A stretch of DNA of 64,000 nucleotides from Agapetus fuscipes (GCA_951799405.1 OX637359.1:3716201-3780200); one strand, 5' to 3'. Numbered from the stretch's first letter, positions 1 through 10,086 are shown. A program made the numbers and translations. Notes: generated by a model not told the origin, from the letters alone.

Positions 1-179
1 AATATTTTCCTATGTTTTATATTAAAAAGATATTTATTTATTGAAAACAACATAAAAAAAAACAACATTACAGTTCGAAACCATATAAGTAGTTAATGTT
101 GACAAAAGGATGTATCAATAGTAATAAATCAATATTTTATACAAAAAATCAAAACAATACATTTGTATTACACTACATG

Positions 180-300
180 CAAGGATAGAAAAAAATGGAG
201 ACGCATCTGCGGAGGTAGTGGCCATCTCTAGTCGAACAGCGGCAGGATACAGTGCAGTCCAGCAAAATAAGGCACCTTTAGATGATGAAGATTTTGTTTC
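180..300 (+). mobile_element. LINE-A-like 3' end fragment
   Basis: The stretch beginning AAGGATAGAAAAAAATGGAG is the decayed end of an RTE-like LINE reverse-transcriptase frame and its short 3' tail. Related copies lie at 34300-34430 (minus) and 56480-57045. No open frame survives. Confidence 0.5.
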
Positions 301-396
301 CATGTATTTTTTGTACGTTATTTTAATTCTTTTGTGATGGAAAAAAAGTTATGTACTTAGGTACTTACACATAATTTTTAAGATTTAAAGTGTTAC

Positions 397-564
397 TTGT
401 ATGTTGTAGATATGCAGGATGCTTCCCGCCGGCACCAGGTCCTCCCACACCTCAGCCCCCGGGGCCAGGGGGAACAGGGCCTTGTTCCTGGTCCAGCTGT
501 AGCCCAGCTTGCCGTGCAGGCCTCCGCTGTTGGCCGACAGACAAGTCAGCGACACATTCTCTCC
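397..564 (-). CDS. Ig-superfamily gene, exon 6 (start of second Ig domain)
   Basis: This is a 168-nt internal exon of 56 codons with acceptor TTTCCAG/GGAGAG and donor ACAA/GTAACA. It begins and ends in phase 0, which fits exon 5. The peptide starts GENVSLTC and later has GYSW, so the first Ig cysteine is residue 8 and the core tryptophan residue 24. The matching D-x-G-x-Y/F-x-C strand is absent and must lie in the next exon, beyond the left edge. ENVS is a possible N-glycosylation site. The exon is GC-rich while its flanks are AT-rich, and the frame has no stop. The role is inferred only as an extracellular Ig domain of a cell-surface or secreted protein. The acceptor is unusual because the tail of a SINE directly abuts it (see 572-914). 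Confidence 0.82.
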
Positions 565-571
565 CTGGAAA

Positions 572-914
572 TAATAATAATATTAGGATGATTTATTTGG
601 TGAGCGTACCTCAAGAGCCCTCTGCGAGCTTGGTCGTCACTGTAGAAAGCGCCAATTCTCAAGCTAGACCCAGTTATTGTAAGGTTGGATGGACCTTTCA
701 GTGACCGGTCTTTGGTAAAGATTTATTAATTTTTCACAACCTTTCATTTACGAGTCCGAAGTGTTGCCACTGGGCTACGGACTGGTCCAAGAAATGCCAA
801 CAACACGCGGTGTACCTAGCGGTCACCCATCCAAGTAGCATCTGTGCCCAATGTTGCTTAACTTCGGTGATCTGATGAGAACCGGTGCTTTCAAGATGGT
901 ATCGTCGTTGAAAA
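572..914 (-). mobile_element. Composite SINE-2: 5S rRNA head + tRNA-like unit + LINE-C tail
   Basis: Read on the minus strand, 914-796 is a 119-nt 5S rRNA-like sequence containing GATCACCGAAGTTAAGCAAC and TTGGATGGGTGACCGC, i.e. the 5S internal promoter boxes. It is followed by the SINE-2 tRNA-like head (TAGCCCAGTGGCAACAC), the SINE-2 body, and a tail matching the LINE-C 3' end that finishes in ATT repeats. The insertion sits in intron 5. Its last tail bases lie about 5 nt from the exon 6 acceptor, so the branch point and pyrimidine tract are probably SINE-derived. Fuller relatives are at 32535 and 61184. Confidence 0.8.
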
Positions 915-929
915 TGTTTAAAAGCAAAT

Positions 930-1255
930 ATCACAGACTGTACAATCAACTTGATTCTGTGATAAGAGCTGTGAAGCTCATCGATGACCCTACTCCCACA
1001 GCCAACATACATTTCCTTGAGTATAGTAGAAAAGGTAGAATGCTCAGCTTCTGTCATGTTCTGTTTTTTCATTGTGGCGTTCTATCAGGATAGAACTTCC
1101 ATCCTGTTACCGTATGGAGATGTTAGAACATTTTGTCCAGTAATCGACACTCCAGGCAGAATGCGTTGTCCCTGAAAAGGCTCTTGGTAGAGCACAAAGC
1201 ATTTCGAGTATAGAAGGAGGGTCGAAATGCTCAGCCTCTTCTATCGGCACTGTAT
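930..1255 (+). pseudogene. LINE-B (Jockey/CR1-like) reverse transcriptase fragment
   Basis: The frame contains QLDSVIRAVKLIDDPTPTA, which matches the C-terminal segment VDSVQRRAVRLINDPSLTS of the longer LINE-B copy at 28980-29915. A stop follows after the FFHCGVLSG segment and the rest is frameshifted, so this is a dead fragment. Confidence 0.6.
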
Positions 1256-1286
1256 AAATAATAATAATAATAATAATAATAATAAA
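1253..1286. repeat. AAT trinucleotide microsatellite
   Basis: About ten AAT/ATA triplets directly follow the LINE-B fragment. From 1290 to 1720 there is A-rich sequence with an A tract of about 23 bases (1518-1540) and no recognisable gene. Confidence 0.85.
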
Positions 1287-1719
1287 GCTTTATTCCGGCC
1301 TAGTCACGCGAGTAGTGCAATACGTGACTAGCCATATTCAATTTTCAGGTTATTACAGAGGAGATAAAGAAATAACAAAAGAAAAAATAAAATAATTATG
1401 AAACAGAGAAAGGAAAATAAATCTGAGAAAATATAAAAAATAAGGCATAGGTACATGAAAAAACTAACAAAAATACAAAGAAACCAGAAAGCAAAAAAAT
1501 ATAAAAAGTAAGCATGTAAAAAAAAAAAAAAAAAAAAAAAACATGAAAGCAATAACAGATAGAAGAAAGAGAAAAAAAATAAAAATAAAATGCATGTATA
1601 CTGATGCACGTAAAAGAAATGAATGGAAGTAGGCAACCTCAGAAAATATTACACTAGAGAACGTGATGGCTGAGTAAGCCTTAGACTCCTTGCCCAATGC
1701 TGCCATATGCAAAGGTCTG

Positions 1720-1965
1720 CTCTGGTGAAATATCCTCACTTATACCTCCTCCTCTCGTCACAACAAGGACAACTCGTAGAACGGCTTACATTCATTCCTT
1801 TGCAGTCTATATTAATTGATATTACAGCTATACCTAAGAACTTGTTTTTAGTTCAATTCATTCCTTTTCCAAACTGCCTATTCATGGAATGAGTTAACGG
1901 TAGTTGCCTACTTACCCTTATATAATCTTGGTTTATTCAAAACTGATATGAATCGCCACTTCTTT
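1720..1965 (+). mobile_element. LINE-B C-terminal fragment
   Basis: TATACCTCCTCCTCTCGTCA, the following 60 bases and the downstream TTTATTCAAAAC block match 41700-41830 and the end of the LINE-B copy at 29590-29770. Stops are frequent. Confidence 0.55.
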
Positions 1966-2084
1966 TCTTTGAACATTAAAAATATAGGTACTACTAAATA
2001 AATATGTAAGGCCCCATAATCAGGGATCTTTTTATAGTTTACAGCACTATGAGCCCACACTATAATATAATCTATAATAAAATT

Positions 2085-2328
2085 ATTAATCTAAGCTGCA
2101 AAGATATATTGACATGAAAGGCTCATATTTAATGCATGCCTTGATGCAGGCACATGTAAGTTCGCGCTTACATATGCTGCATGTGAACATACAAAGTTAA
2201 TCAAACCTCAACTAAACTTTGCAACTCTTGCTGCCTTGCCCTGAAACTGGGTGGCGTTGACAAACTGAACCAAGTTTTTCCAACATGGGGGGTCAGCTTC
2301 ATACCAACCTATTAGTAAAGGGACACAA
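2085..2328 (-). mobile_element. LINE-A 3' tail block
   Basis: On the minus strand this starts near ACTAATAGGTTGGTATGAAG and ends GCAGCTTAGATTAATAA. It is the short block repeated more than 25 times in this window that forms the last part of LINE-A at full loci such as 55605-56090. This copy is old (many substitutions). Confidence 0.7.
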
Positions 2329-2494
2329 AATTTTCGGAAAGTGACTTAAAAATCAATTTAAAATTAAATTAAAACCATTACTAAATCAAAATTAAATTCC
2401 CATAAAACAATATTGTATTGAGATTAAACCGCTCTATATTGTCTTTAGCCCGGCCAGGTGACGTCACAATTAATATTCTCCACATTTCAAATGT

Positions 2495-2562
2495 TCTGTA
2501 GTCCATTGGTAGAGCGTTTGAAAACAAGCGGACTAGGTTTCGAATCTCGTATTGATGTTTTC
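2495..2562 (+). pseudogene. tRNA-like sequence, probably a SINE head
   Basis: A box A-like stretch (TAGTCCATTGGTAGAGC) and a box B-like stretch (GGTTTCGAATC) are correctly spaced. The anticodon arm closes on a 4-nt loop and there is no acceptor stem, so it is not a working tRNA. The spacing and words resemble the SINE heads here. Confidence 0.4.
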
Positions 2563-2639
2563 TTATTACCAGAATCAATAAAAGTACCTCGTGAATAATA
2601 CTTGAGTTCACATAATTTATATACCTATGAGGATAATTT

Positions 2640-2710
2640 ATTTAATTAAAATTTAATATATGACAAAAGAGCGCCGTTTTTGTGTATGTCACACCTCAAG
2701 GGCCCTCCTA
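2640..2710 (-). mobile_element. LINE-C 3' tail fragment
   Basis: GGGCCCTTGAGGTGTGACAT and the following ACAAAAACGGCGCT-like bases on the minus strand match the LINE-C end at 17055-17115. From 2715 to 3180 I recognise nothing coding. Confidence 0.5.
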
Positions 2711-3229
2711 ATCATGAATGAATATAATAATGAGAATAAGTATTTAAATAATAAATCAGAAATAAGTAGATGTTTCTGTATAAATTTAATGTCATTTTTT
2801 GACAACTACACGCTCCCTCCATTTTGGCAATGCTGCCAACTGTTTTTTTCTTTATGACAAAATCAATAGGCAAAACTGGCGCGCCAGTGCTAGGTACACA
2901 ATATGAAAATATGGTTTTCAGCACAGATCACGGGTTTTCAGTGTTTGTACAAATCTTGGAAAAAAAAAACTTTGCAGGAAATATTGCTTTTTTTTTTCAA
3001 TGGGCTCAAAACAAATTTGAAATTACAACGGTTTTCTCGACGGGCAAACGTCACATTTGTATGGGAATACGGTCCTTGGCAAAAAAATGCTTTTTCCCTT
3101 GCAACCCGGCCAATTTTGTCAATGCCAATTATTCATGTCTGAACATCAAATAAAATTGATGAATCATTTGATGCATGTTTCTAGCTAGGATGAAATAGTC
3201 TGGTGAATCTTATTTTTCTTCACAATCAC

Positions 3230-3431
3230 CTTTTTGGCGGTGACGCTCATGGGAGCCAGTCTGACGTCAGGCGCGAGCACATGCAGCCTCAGCGCGCGGC
3301 ACTGCTGGCGCCCCCTGGAGCTGGCCTGGCAGCGGAAGACCCCGGAGTCTGGGGACGCGGCGCTGGTGACGCCCAGCAGCATGGACCAGCGGGCGCCGCC
3401 CTCCAGCTCCACCAGCCGGGTCCATGTACTC
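3230..3431 (-). CDS. Ig-superfamily gene, exon 5 (end of first, start of second Ig domain)
   Basis: This is a 202-nt exon with acceptor CTGTTCCAG/GAGTAC and donor AAAAAG/GTGATT. It enters in phase 2 (exon 4 leaves AG, giving AGG = Arg) and leaves in phase 0. It encodes 67 further residues beginning STWTRLVELEGG. The motif DSGVFRC gives the second Ig cysteine (residue 34), pairing with the cysteine in exon 4. After it, VLAPDVRLAPMSVTAKK is a linker plus the first strand of the next Ig domain, joining naturally to GENVSLTC of exon 6. The exon is very GC-rich against its AT-rich surroundings, consistent with selection on coding sequence. Directly upstream in transcription order lies a decayed array of partial copies of this same exon. 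Confidence 0.85.
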
Positions 3432-4075
3432 CTGGAACAGAGGGACAAGATTGATGAATATGTATTTTATCAGTGTTGGAAAGTGACCCCGGAGCTTGGA
3501 GACGCGGTACTGGTGACGCTGAAGAATATGGACTAGCGGGTGCTGCCCTCCAGCTCCACCAGCCGGGTTCATGTACTCCTGGAACAGAGGGACAAGTTTG
3601 ATGAATTATGGAATAGCTGTGGAAAAGGGTTCCTGGAGTTTGGTGACTTAGTACTGATATACCTAATACCCCTGGAACAGAAGGACAAGATGTATTTTGT
3701 GAATACTGGAATAGCTGTGAGGGAAAATGGACCCCAAAGTCTGAAGACGCCCAGAACCATCTGTGTGGGAAAGTGTCCTCAGAGACTGGAGACCGGTGCT
3801 GGTGATGCTCAGGAGCAAGGACCAGCAGGCACCGCCTTCTACATAGATTCACCGGCTGGGTCCATGTACCTACTCCTGGAACAGAGGGACAAGACCGATT
3901 AATAATGGAATAGCTGTGGAAAAGGGTTGCTGGAATTTGGAAACGTGGCACTAGTTGATTTATTGACCTTACAAAAACTCTTGGAACAGAACGACAAATG
4001 CATTTTGGGAATACTGGAATAGCTGTGAGACAAAATGGACCCCACAGTCTGGAGATGCCCAGAAGCATGATGAAG
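3432..4075 (-). repeat. Decayed tandem partial copies of exon 5
   Basis: The 5' half of exon 5 and its acceptor recur as degenerate units at about 3480-3596, 3620-3690, 3715-3765, 3775-3895, 3925-3998 and 4015-4070. The 20-mer CCTGGAACAGAGGGACAAGA is present in units 1 and 2 and nearly so in a third. The copies carry stops (for example TGA at the fourth codon of copy 2) and lack the exon's 3' half and donor, so they cannot be alternative exons as they stand. They do retain acceptor-like TCTGTTCCAG, so they are possible decoy splice sites. Confidence 0.75.
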
Positions 4076-5480
4076 AAGAAGAAGAAGCGAGAAGACCTCG
4101 AAGGACGTTTAAGTTTAAAAAAACTAACTATAATGGTTAGGTAAGCAGGAACAACAAATCTCAGATATTGGCTAAGAACTTAAATAATTGACCAAACCTT
4201 TAAACGTTGGAAGGCATAGGGGTTGCTGAACTTTCGTCATTTCGATATCGTGAGGAAAGAGGACAAATGCATTGAAAGTAAGCAAATGCGAGGGAGACAG
4301 TTAAGAAAGCGAAAAACGTTCACGACAGGTTTATTGTTTGCGTGCGAGCACAGTTTCAAGAAAAGAAAAACAATGGAGTGGCACAGGTTCTCGATAGTGC
4401 GTTTGGCAAAATGTATAAGTATAAATTATATTTAACATGAATCTTAAATGTACCTAGTATATTTTTGCAATTTAAATTATTACAGTTTATAAAAAGATAT
4501 TCTCGCTTGCTCAATGGCTCACGCCAAGAGTGCAATCGAAATAACAACCCAAAAGTCTGTCGTCATATTTTACCGACTGTCAATTTTTAAGAATTTAAAA
4601 AGCTCTGGGATGTCATTTCAAAACCCTCTCGCCTTTCAAAAATCACTTAGCGATTTTGGCAATGTTTTATTACACGCGCAGAGTGCGTCTGGATATGAAA
4701 TATGCGATCGATTTCTTCGAATCCCCTTTTCTTCTCGGCACATTAGCTTTTATGTGTCACTTTACTTATAAGCGGCAGACATTTCGTGAATTATTAACGA
4801 CAGACTCTCCGTTCAAAAACAGCATCGATAAAAAGCGCCGTAAATTAGGCGATCGTTTTATTGCCGCGGAACGAAACGATGGTTGGCAACATTTACAAGC
4901 AAGATTGGGAAAGATGTCGTCTGTAGGTATATATTTCAGAATATTATGAAATTAGTTTTCAGTTGAAATATTGTTATTTTTAAATTTGTGCGAAATGGTC
5001 TCAGCACATAATTTGACAAATGCAATATTTGACGTCACACGGCCAGGTTGCTAGGGAAAAGGCAAACAAATAGTTTGTTATTGGTTTCTAAGAATATTTT
5101 AAATTTTCACAAAGAAATTTGGATAGAAACCCATGTTAGCCAAGGTCTCGAAATATGTAGGTACTCATATTTTAATAATTAAGTATATCCTTATTCAAAA
5201 GACTGTTTATTTAAAAAGTAAAAGGGTGGTTTTCCGTATTTTTTTTCTATTCTTGAAGTAAAAAGCTTAACCATAGATTTTCGCATTGAAAGCAAAGCAG
5301 CGCATCTATCGAGCGTTTTAGATTCCATAACATTTTTGATAAAACTCTATGATTGAGTTTACGCGAGTAATTTTATACTTGGGAATTGTAATAACATACA
5401 AACTACCGATCGTAAAAGTACAGAAAGGTGTTGATAGAACGTTTAGATGTATTAGTGTGGCTTGATCAGACGACGCGACG
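4076..5480. other. Intron sequence with no recognised feature
   Basis: A GAA repeat (about 4070-4088) opens the stretch. The rest is AT-rich, with short open frames on both strands that show no motif, codon bias or splice context I can defend. Confidence 0.5.
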
Positions 5481-5481
5481 A

Positions 5482-5986
5482 CAGTATGCAAGTCGTTTTG
5501 GATAGTGTGCAAGTTGTTTTGGATAGTATGCAAGTTGTTTTGGATAGTATGCAAGTTGTTTTGGATAGTATGCAAGTTGTTTTGGATAGTATGCAAGTTG
5601 TTTTGGATAGTATGCAAGTTGTTTTGGATAGTATGCAAGTTGTTTTGGATAGTATACCAGTTGTTTTGGATAGTATGCCAGTTGTTTTGGATAGTATGCA
5701 AGTTGTTTTGGATAGTATGCCAGTTGTTTTGGATAGTATGCAAGTTGTTTTGGATAGTATGCCAGTTGTTTTGGATAGTATGCAAGTTGTTTTGGATAGT
5801 ATGCAAGTTGTTTTGGATAGTATGCAAGTTGTTTTGGATAGTATGCCAGTTGTTTTGGATAGTATGCAAGTTGTTTTGGATAGTATGCAAGTTGTTTTGG
5901 ATAGTATGCCAGTTGTTTTGGATAGTATGCAAGTTGTTTTGGATAGTATGCAAGTTGTTTTGGATAGCATGCAAGTTGTTTTAGAT
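5482..5986. repeat. 21-bp minisatellite, about 24 copies
   Basis: The unit ATGCAAGTTGTTTTGGATAG plus T repeats about 24 times. Most variation is a single A/C switch (GCAAG or GCCAG). Because 21 is divisible by three and the unit lacks stops in several frames, long artificial frames run through it on both strands (MQVVLDS, CKLFWIV, LHTIQNN and others). It lies in intron 4 and ends at the target duplication of a hAT-like MITE. I do not regard any of the frames as a gene. Confidence 0.95.
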
Positions 5987-6228
5987 CAGGGGTGCCCATA
6001 CTTTTTCTTGAGGAGATCGACGTAGCAAAACATTATGAATAGGAGATCGGCATTTTACCTGTTTAGCCCACCAAATATAACTCATAAAAGCATGATGTAT
6101 AAGTAAATATTATTAAGAAAAAAAATTGCTTAAGTAAAACTACATTGAGTGCAAAATGTCAAATCAGTTTTAAGGTCGATCACTGAAATTTTAGCTATCC
6201 TCGGCGATCGACCGTATGGGCACCTCTG
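5987..6228. mobile_element. hAT-type MITE with 8-bp target duplication
   Basis: The ends CAGGGGTGCCCATAC and GTATGGGCACCTCTG are inverted repeats. They are flanked on both sides by the identical 8-mer TTTTAGAT (5979-5986 and 6229-6236). An 8-bp duplication and a CAGGG-type terminus are typical of hAT transposons. At 242 bp it has no coding capacity. Confidence 0.88.
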
Positions 6229-6239
6229 TTTTAGATGGT

Positions 6240-6560
6240 TCCATGTTAGAACGGCACAGTGACAAAAGAACATACGAATCACGCTACTCGTGATCTAGCA
6301 ACAATCCCACAAGGAGTGCCACCCGAGGTATGCTATTAGCTTCAGTAACATCGAATCATTTACTTTTAGAGTCATGGGCACGCCTCTGACCTAGAGGTTC
6401 TTGTTTTGTCGTGCCGTTGCTTTCACTTCACGGGAAGGCCTTTCGCCACATGAGAAAATATATAGCTTTGCATGAGCGTCCATGTGCTGTGAGTCTTCTG
6501 ACACATACATACAGGACGGGTACGAGGAGGGTTTGAGCATACGAAATAACGTCACATGTC
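6240..6560. mobile_element. Dispersed repeat shared with 27.3 kb and 62.0 kb
   Basis: ATTAGCTTCAGTAACATCGA, AGAGTCATGGGCAC-type words and ACATACATACAGGACGGGTA recur at 27273-28000 and 61620-62235. The order of the words suggests one element of about 600 bp of unknown class. Confidence 0.6.
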
Positions 6561-6564
6561 TACG

Positions 6565-6640
6565 TCACAATGACAAAACATAACAATGATAAAACATCAC
6601 AGCAAAGTACAACACAATGACAAAACATCACAAACACGTG
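6565..6640. repeat. Degenerate ACAAAACATCACAATG repeat
   Basis: A few imperfect copies of a 16-bp word ACAAAACATCACAATG. The same motif occurs at 42575-42665 and, inverted, around 43130-43800. Confidence 0.6.
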
Positions 6641-6654
6641 GTTCACTTTTATCA

Positions 6655-6835
6655 ATATCTACTACTCCGGTTTCAGGGAAAGGCGGCAGGAGTTACAAAG
6701 TTTATGTTCATGTGAGGTATGGTTTAGTTTGTATGCACACATATGCAGCATGTGTAAGCGCGAACTTACATGGCCATGCATCAAATGTGAGCCTTAAATA
6801 GCAATATTTCTTTACAACTTAGATTATAGATTGTA
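6655..6835 (+). mobile_element. LINE-A 3' tail block, 5' truncated
   Basis: It starts within the block (TTTCAGGGAAAGGCGGCAGG) and ends ACAACTTAGATTATAGATTG. Confidence 0.65.
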
Positions 6836-6888
6836 CAATTGATGAATATGCCAAGATTTCTCATGCAAAATTTAGGATTCAACTATCC

Positions 6889-7290
6889 GGTCGATAGCTC
6901 AGTTGGTAGAGTGCTTGCATTCCATGCCGAGAGCTCGGGTTTGAATCCCACCGAGGGCGTCATAGATAATGTCCCGTTTCGGTGTTTATTTCAAACCCAA
7001 AAATAAAATACCAGCAAGGTTTACTCAGCCTTCACGAGAAATGAGTGGTCGGGAGTCCACCGAGGGTATCAGAAATTATTTCCCGTTTCAGTGTTTATTT
7101 CCAACCCAAAATAAATACCGGCTAGGTTTACTCAGCCTTCACAAGAAATAAGTACGAGTTTCGAGTGCTGGGAAACCACAACATCAACTGAAGTGGTTGG
7201 CGTGAGGCCGGCCCCCTTACCTGTAAAAATAATAGGTTCCACTCGCCCCATGAGGCAAGAAGTTACACTATATATACACACAGCTTAGTA
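6889..7290 (+). mobile_element. SINE-1 with internal duplication
   Basis: The tRNA-derived head GGTCGATAGCTCAGTTGGTA has box A, with box B at GGTTTGAATCC. The body runs through AGGCCGGCCCCCTTACCTGT to ACTATATATACACACAGCTT. A segment of about 105 bp (near 6955-7055) is repeated in tandem at 7056-7155, seen as two CCCGTTTC..GTGTTTATTT blocks. From 7291 to 7805 I see nothing recognisable. Confidence 0.8.
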
Positions 7291-7805
7291 GCGTTTTTTT
7301 TAAACTATCCTCGTTTCCGTCTAAACGATTTTGTCGGTAGAATATGTGAGTATGTTTGTAATAAAAAAAACAGCTTAAAGCACGACCTTCCACGTTGAAT
7401 CCATTTCATGAGCTTTGCATTGAAACGCATAAGAGCGTCGTGGAGATATCTTTTCCAGCTGATTTTATCTGAATACCATCACAGATATCTGTAATGTTAT
7501 CTGGTATCTGGTATCGGGAAAAGTATGATGCGGGCTTATTTCACACCCACGCAAACACGCAACTAAACTACACATCAGTGGCGAACGGTGCGATACAAGC
7601 CGATTCCCATCGGTTTCCCGTTTAAAATGAGGCAAAAATGATAAAAAAGTAGACTGCATGGTTTCAATGGGGAAAAAATACGTATTGTTTCTTTGGTTTT
7701 AAATGTATTTTTTAACTTTGTGTCTATATTTTTTAACTACTTTGTTACATCATTTTAAAAGGGAAGCCCATGGAAACCGGCTTGAATGGCACCCTTCGCC
7801 ACTGC

Positions 7806-8285
7806 TACACATATGGTGTAACTTTTTGCCTGCGTTATCTCCGAAGGGGTCGAATGTGGCGATTCGGGAACTATTTATTTTCACGGGTAAACGGGCCGGC
7901 CTCACACCAACCACTTTCAGTTGAACTGGGGGTTTCCCAGCTCCCGGGGGCTGGTTCTCATTTCTTGTGAAGGCTGAGTAAGCCTTGAGAACGAACCCTT
8001 CCTCTCGGCATGGAATGCAAGGATTCTACCAATTGAGCTATCGACCTTTTTACGAGATTGGTCGTCGTCGCTACAAAGCGGCAATTCTCAAGCAAGACCC
8101 AGTTGCTGTAAGGGTGGATGGATCTTTGGTGACCGCGGTCATTGGTAAAGGTTTATGAATTTTTCAACCCAGCGAAGAGAAAATTTGAAAATTTAAATGG
8201 TTTATTTTTTGTGCTCCGCCGGAATTCGAACCCACAACCTTCCATTCAGAGTCCGAAGTGTTACCACTGAACTACGGACCGGTCT
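7806..8285 (-). mobile_element. Composite SINE-2 / SINE-1
   Basis: On the minus strand a SINE-2 unit (8285-8048, head with TAGTTCAGTGG, body ending GACGACCAATCTCG) passes after a few bases into a SINE-1 unit (head at 8047, TAGCTCAATTGGTAGAAT, body to 7806). The same junction occurs at 31655, 35035 and 53135. The SINE-1 part has an internal deletion near 7987. Confidence 0.8.
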
Positions 8286-8459
8286 ACTATTTATTATTTC
8301 AGGAACCTGACATTTCAGGCTTACACATACGTACACAATTTAAAATATGCACAGTATTTTTACGGTCAAAGAACGTAAGGAAGCTGCAGTTACCCCTATA
8401 GACCACGGCAACAGATCCCGGAAAACATCTCTCCAGCATTATTTGCTTCCTGTTACTGT

Positions 8460-8800
8460 AATTGTAACTGTGTCGCCATTCCGCTAGGGGTGGGAGAGCC
8501 TCTGTAGAGCTGCCTCCATTTCTTTCTATCCTTACATACCTCTTTCAATTCATTCATATCCTGTATCCATCACCTTTTTCATAATTTTTCTTCTTTTACT
8601 CTAACTTTGTATATCCCATTCTTTCACAATCTCCTCAATCTGATCACTCTATTCTTTTATCGGTCGTCTCTTACCTCTTTTTCTTGTCACACTTCCTTTG
8701 TATGTAGGTATACTTTGTATGTTTATCATTATTCATTCTTTGAAGATGCCCGAATCATCTCATCACATTCTTTTGTACCTTAACTTTTCCATCCGATTCC
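8460..8800 (-). pseudogene. LINE-A-like C-terminal fragment
   Basis: The reverse complement shows the LINE-A end pattern (AGACGACCGATAAAAG, then GAATGGGATATACAAAGTTA, then AAAGAAATGGAGGCAG) with stops in every frame. Confidence 0.5.
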
Positions 8801-8872
8801 AGTTTTTAAAATATTTTGTTCCAATTTGTTGGAGTGATAAAAATCAATTAATCTGAACAACCGAACGTCGAG

Positions 8873-8950
8873 CTCCGGGCTATATCTCAGTTAGTAGAGT
8901 GCTTGCATTCCATGCCGAGAGCTTGGGTTCGAATCCCATCAAGGATGTCT
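8873..8950 (+). mobile_element. SINE-1 head fragment
   Basis: GCTTGCATTCCATGCCGAGA and GGGTTCGAATCCCATC mark the tRNA-like head. The body is missing and the sequence joins a LINE-A tail in the opposite strand at about 8950. Confidence 0.7.
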
Positions 8951-9400
8951 AAATCTAAATCTAAATCTAAGCTGCAAAGATATGTAGCATTTGAGATTCA
9001 TATTAAATGCATTCCCACAAGCAGAAATGCATAATTTCGCGCTTACACATGCTGCATGTGGACCTACAATATAAAAACCCCAATCTCAAATGAACATAAG
9101 CCCTGCAACTCTTGCCGACCTTCCCTGAAGCAGGGGTGACATTTGCAAAGTGAACCATTTTCTACAGTATGGGTGGTCAGCCGCATACCAACCTATCAGT
9201 CAAGGAGTACAAGCAATTAATACAATCACATATATAAAACAAATAAATTCTAAGCAATTAAACAGTAAAAAATTAAAAAACTACAACACATATTTTTTAA
9301 ATTTAAAAGCCTAAGCTTTAACCGCCAGCATTACAGATCAACCGCCATTTCTTTCGATCCTTGCATACTTCTTTCATTTCATCCAGAGCCATAACCTTTT
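8950..9400 (-). mobile_element. LINE-A 3' end
   Basis: On the minus strand the end of the LINE-A frame (AAAGGTTATGGCTCTGGATG onward) runs through a stop into a 3' UTR and then into the tail block, ending in three GATTTA repeats next to GCAGC. This is one of the loci showing that the tail block belongs to LINE-A. Confidence 0.75.
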
Positions 9401-9404
9401 TATG

Positions 9405-9546
9405 TGAGAAATGATTTCCCGTTCCCGTGTTTATTTCAAACCCAAAAAAATAAAATACCGTCAAGGCTTACTCAGCCTTCACAAGAAATGAGTATCAGCC
9501 CCATCGGGAGCTGGGAGACCCCTACTTCAACTGAAGTGGTTGAATG
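9405..9546 (+). mobile_element. SINE-1 body fragment
   Basis: GAAATGATTTCCCGTTCC through CAACTGAAGTGGTTG matches the SINE-1 centre. Head and end are missing. Confidence 0.7.
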
Positions 9547-9550
9547 TTGT

Positions 9551-9945
9551 GTTACGAACGTATGGGCTCGTACGTGAGCCTAAGCACGCTAGTGTGTGTC
9601 GAATAATCTGCATCTAGTATGATCCATTATAGGAGTATTAGTGCGTGAGTACCTAGGCACGTAGCTTGCTGTTGTGCGTAACTGGAATAGGTCGAACAGC
9701 TAGTATAATGATGAAATAGATGATAGTAGACTGCTCTGGAACATTCTACTATAGAACAATCTGGAATACACGAGAAACGTCCATATGAACTATATTAATA
9801 TGAACTGCAATTGTGTGGAGAGTCAGGTCGCTTAAAACATTGTGACGCGAAGTCGATAAGCTAGAGCAAGTAAAGTAAACAGTACATTGTAAACCGATAT
9901 TGGGCAAAAAAACCTTCTTAAATAAATAAATTATAACAATTATTT
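9551..9945 (+). mobile_element. LTR-like block, family 1
   Basis: It begins TGTTACGAACGTATGGGC and ends in an AATAAATAAAT stretch. Copies at 10258-10552 and 41372-41670 share ACATTGTGACGCGAAG-type words and ACAGTACATTG. The layout (TG start, TATA-like stretch in the sister copies, poly(A) signal) suggests a solo LTR, but no primer site or paired end was found. Confidence 0.4.
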
Positions 9946-9947
9946 AC

Positions 9948-10036
9948 CTGGTTGCCTTGGTGACGTTGACGATGACGCCGTTCTTGATCCAGTTGAAGGC
10001 CATGTGAGGAGCCCCTTGCGCCACGCAGCTCAGAAT
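9948..10036 (-). pseudogene. Partial duplicate of exon 4
   Basis: The 3' 89 bases of exon 4 are repeated here with a handful of changes, including the donor (CCAG/GTAAAT). The copied peptide would read FNWIKNGVIVNVTKAT, against FNWIKDGIIVNVTKAT in the real exon. No acceptor is present: the 5' side runs into a SINE-1 end (ACTGTGTGTGTAGCTTAG). It is probably not used as an exon, but it keeps a plausible second donor for the gene. Confidence 0.7.
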
Positions 10037-10086
10037 GTTACACTGTGTGTGTAGCTTAGTTGTGTGTTATGTTGATGATTGTTTAC

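Noticed and set aside
3289..4068. 259-codon minus-strand frame as a gene
   Set aside because: It runs through exon 5 in the wrong frame and through its decayed tandem copies. The proline- and serine-rich text is a by-product of the repeat.
5318..6025. Long open frames of 159-218 codons on both strands
   Set aside because: They are the 21-bp minisatellite read in different frames. The period is a multiple of three and the unit lacks stops, so openness carries no evidence of coding.
6889..6960. tRNA gene
   Set aside because: Boxes A and B are good, but the acceptor and anticodon stems do not form and the same sequence repeats at about twenty places followed by the same body. It is the SINE-1 head.
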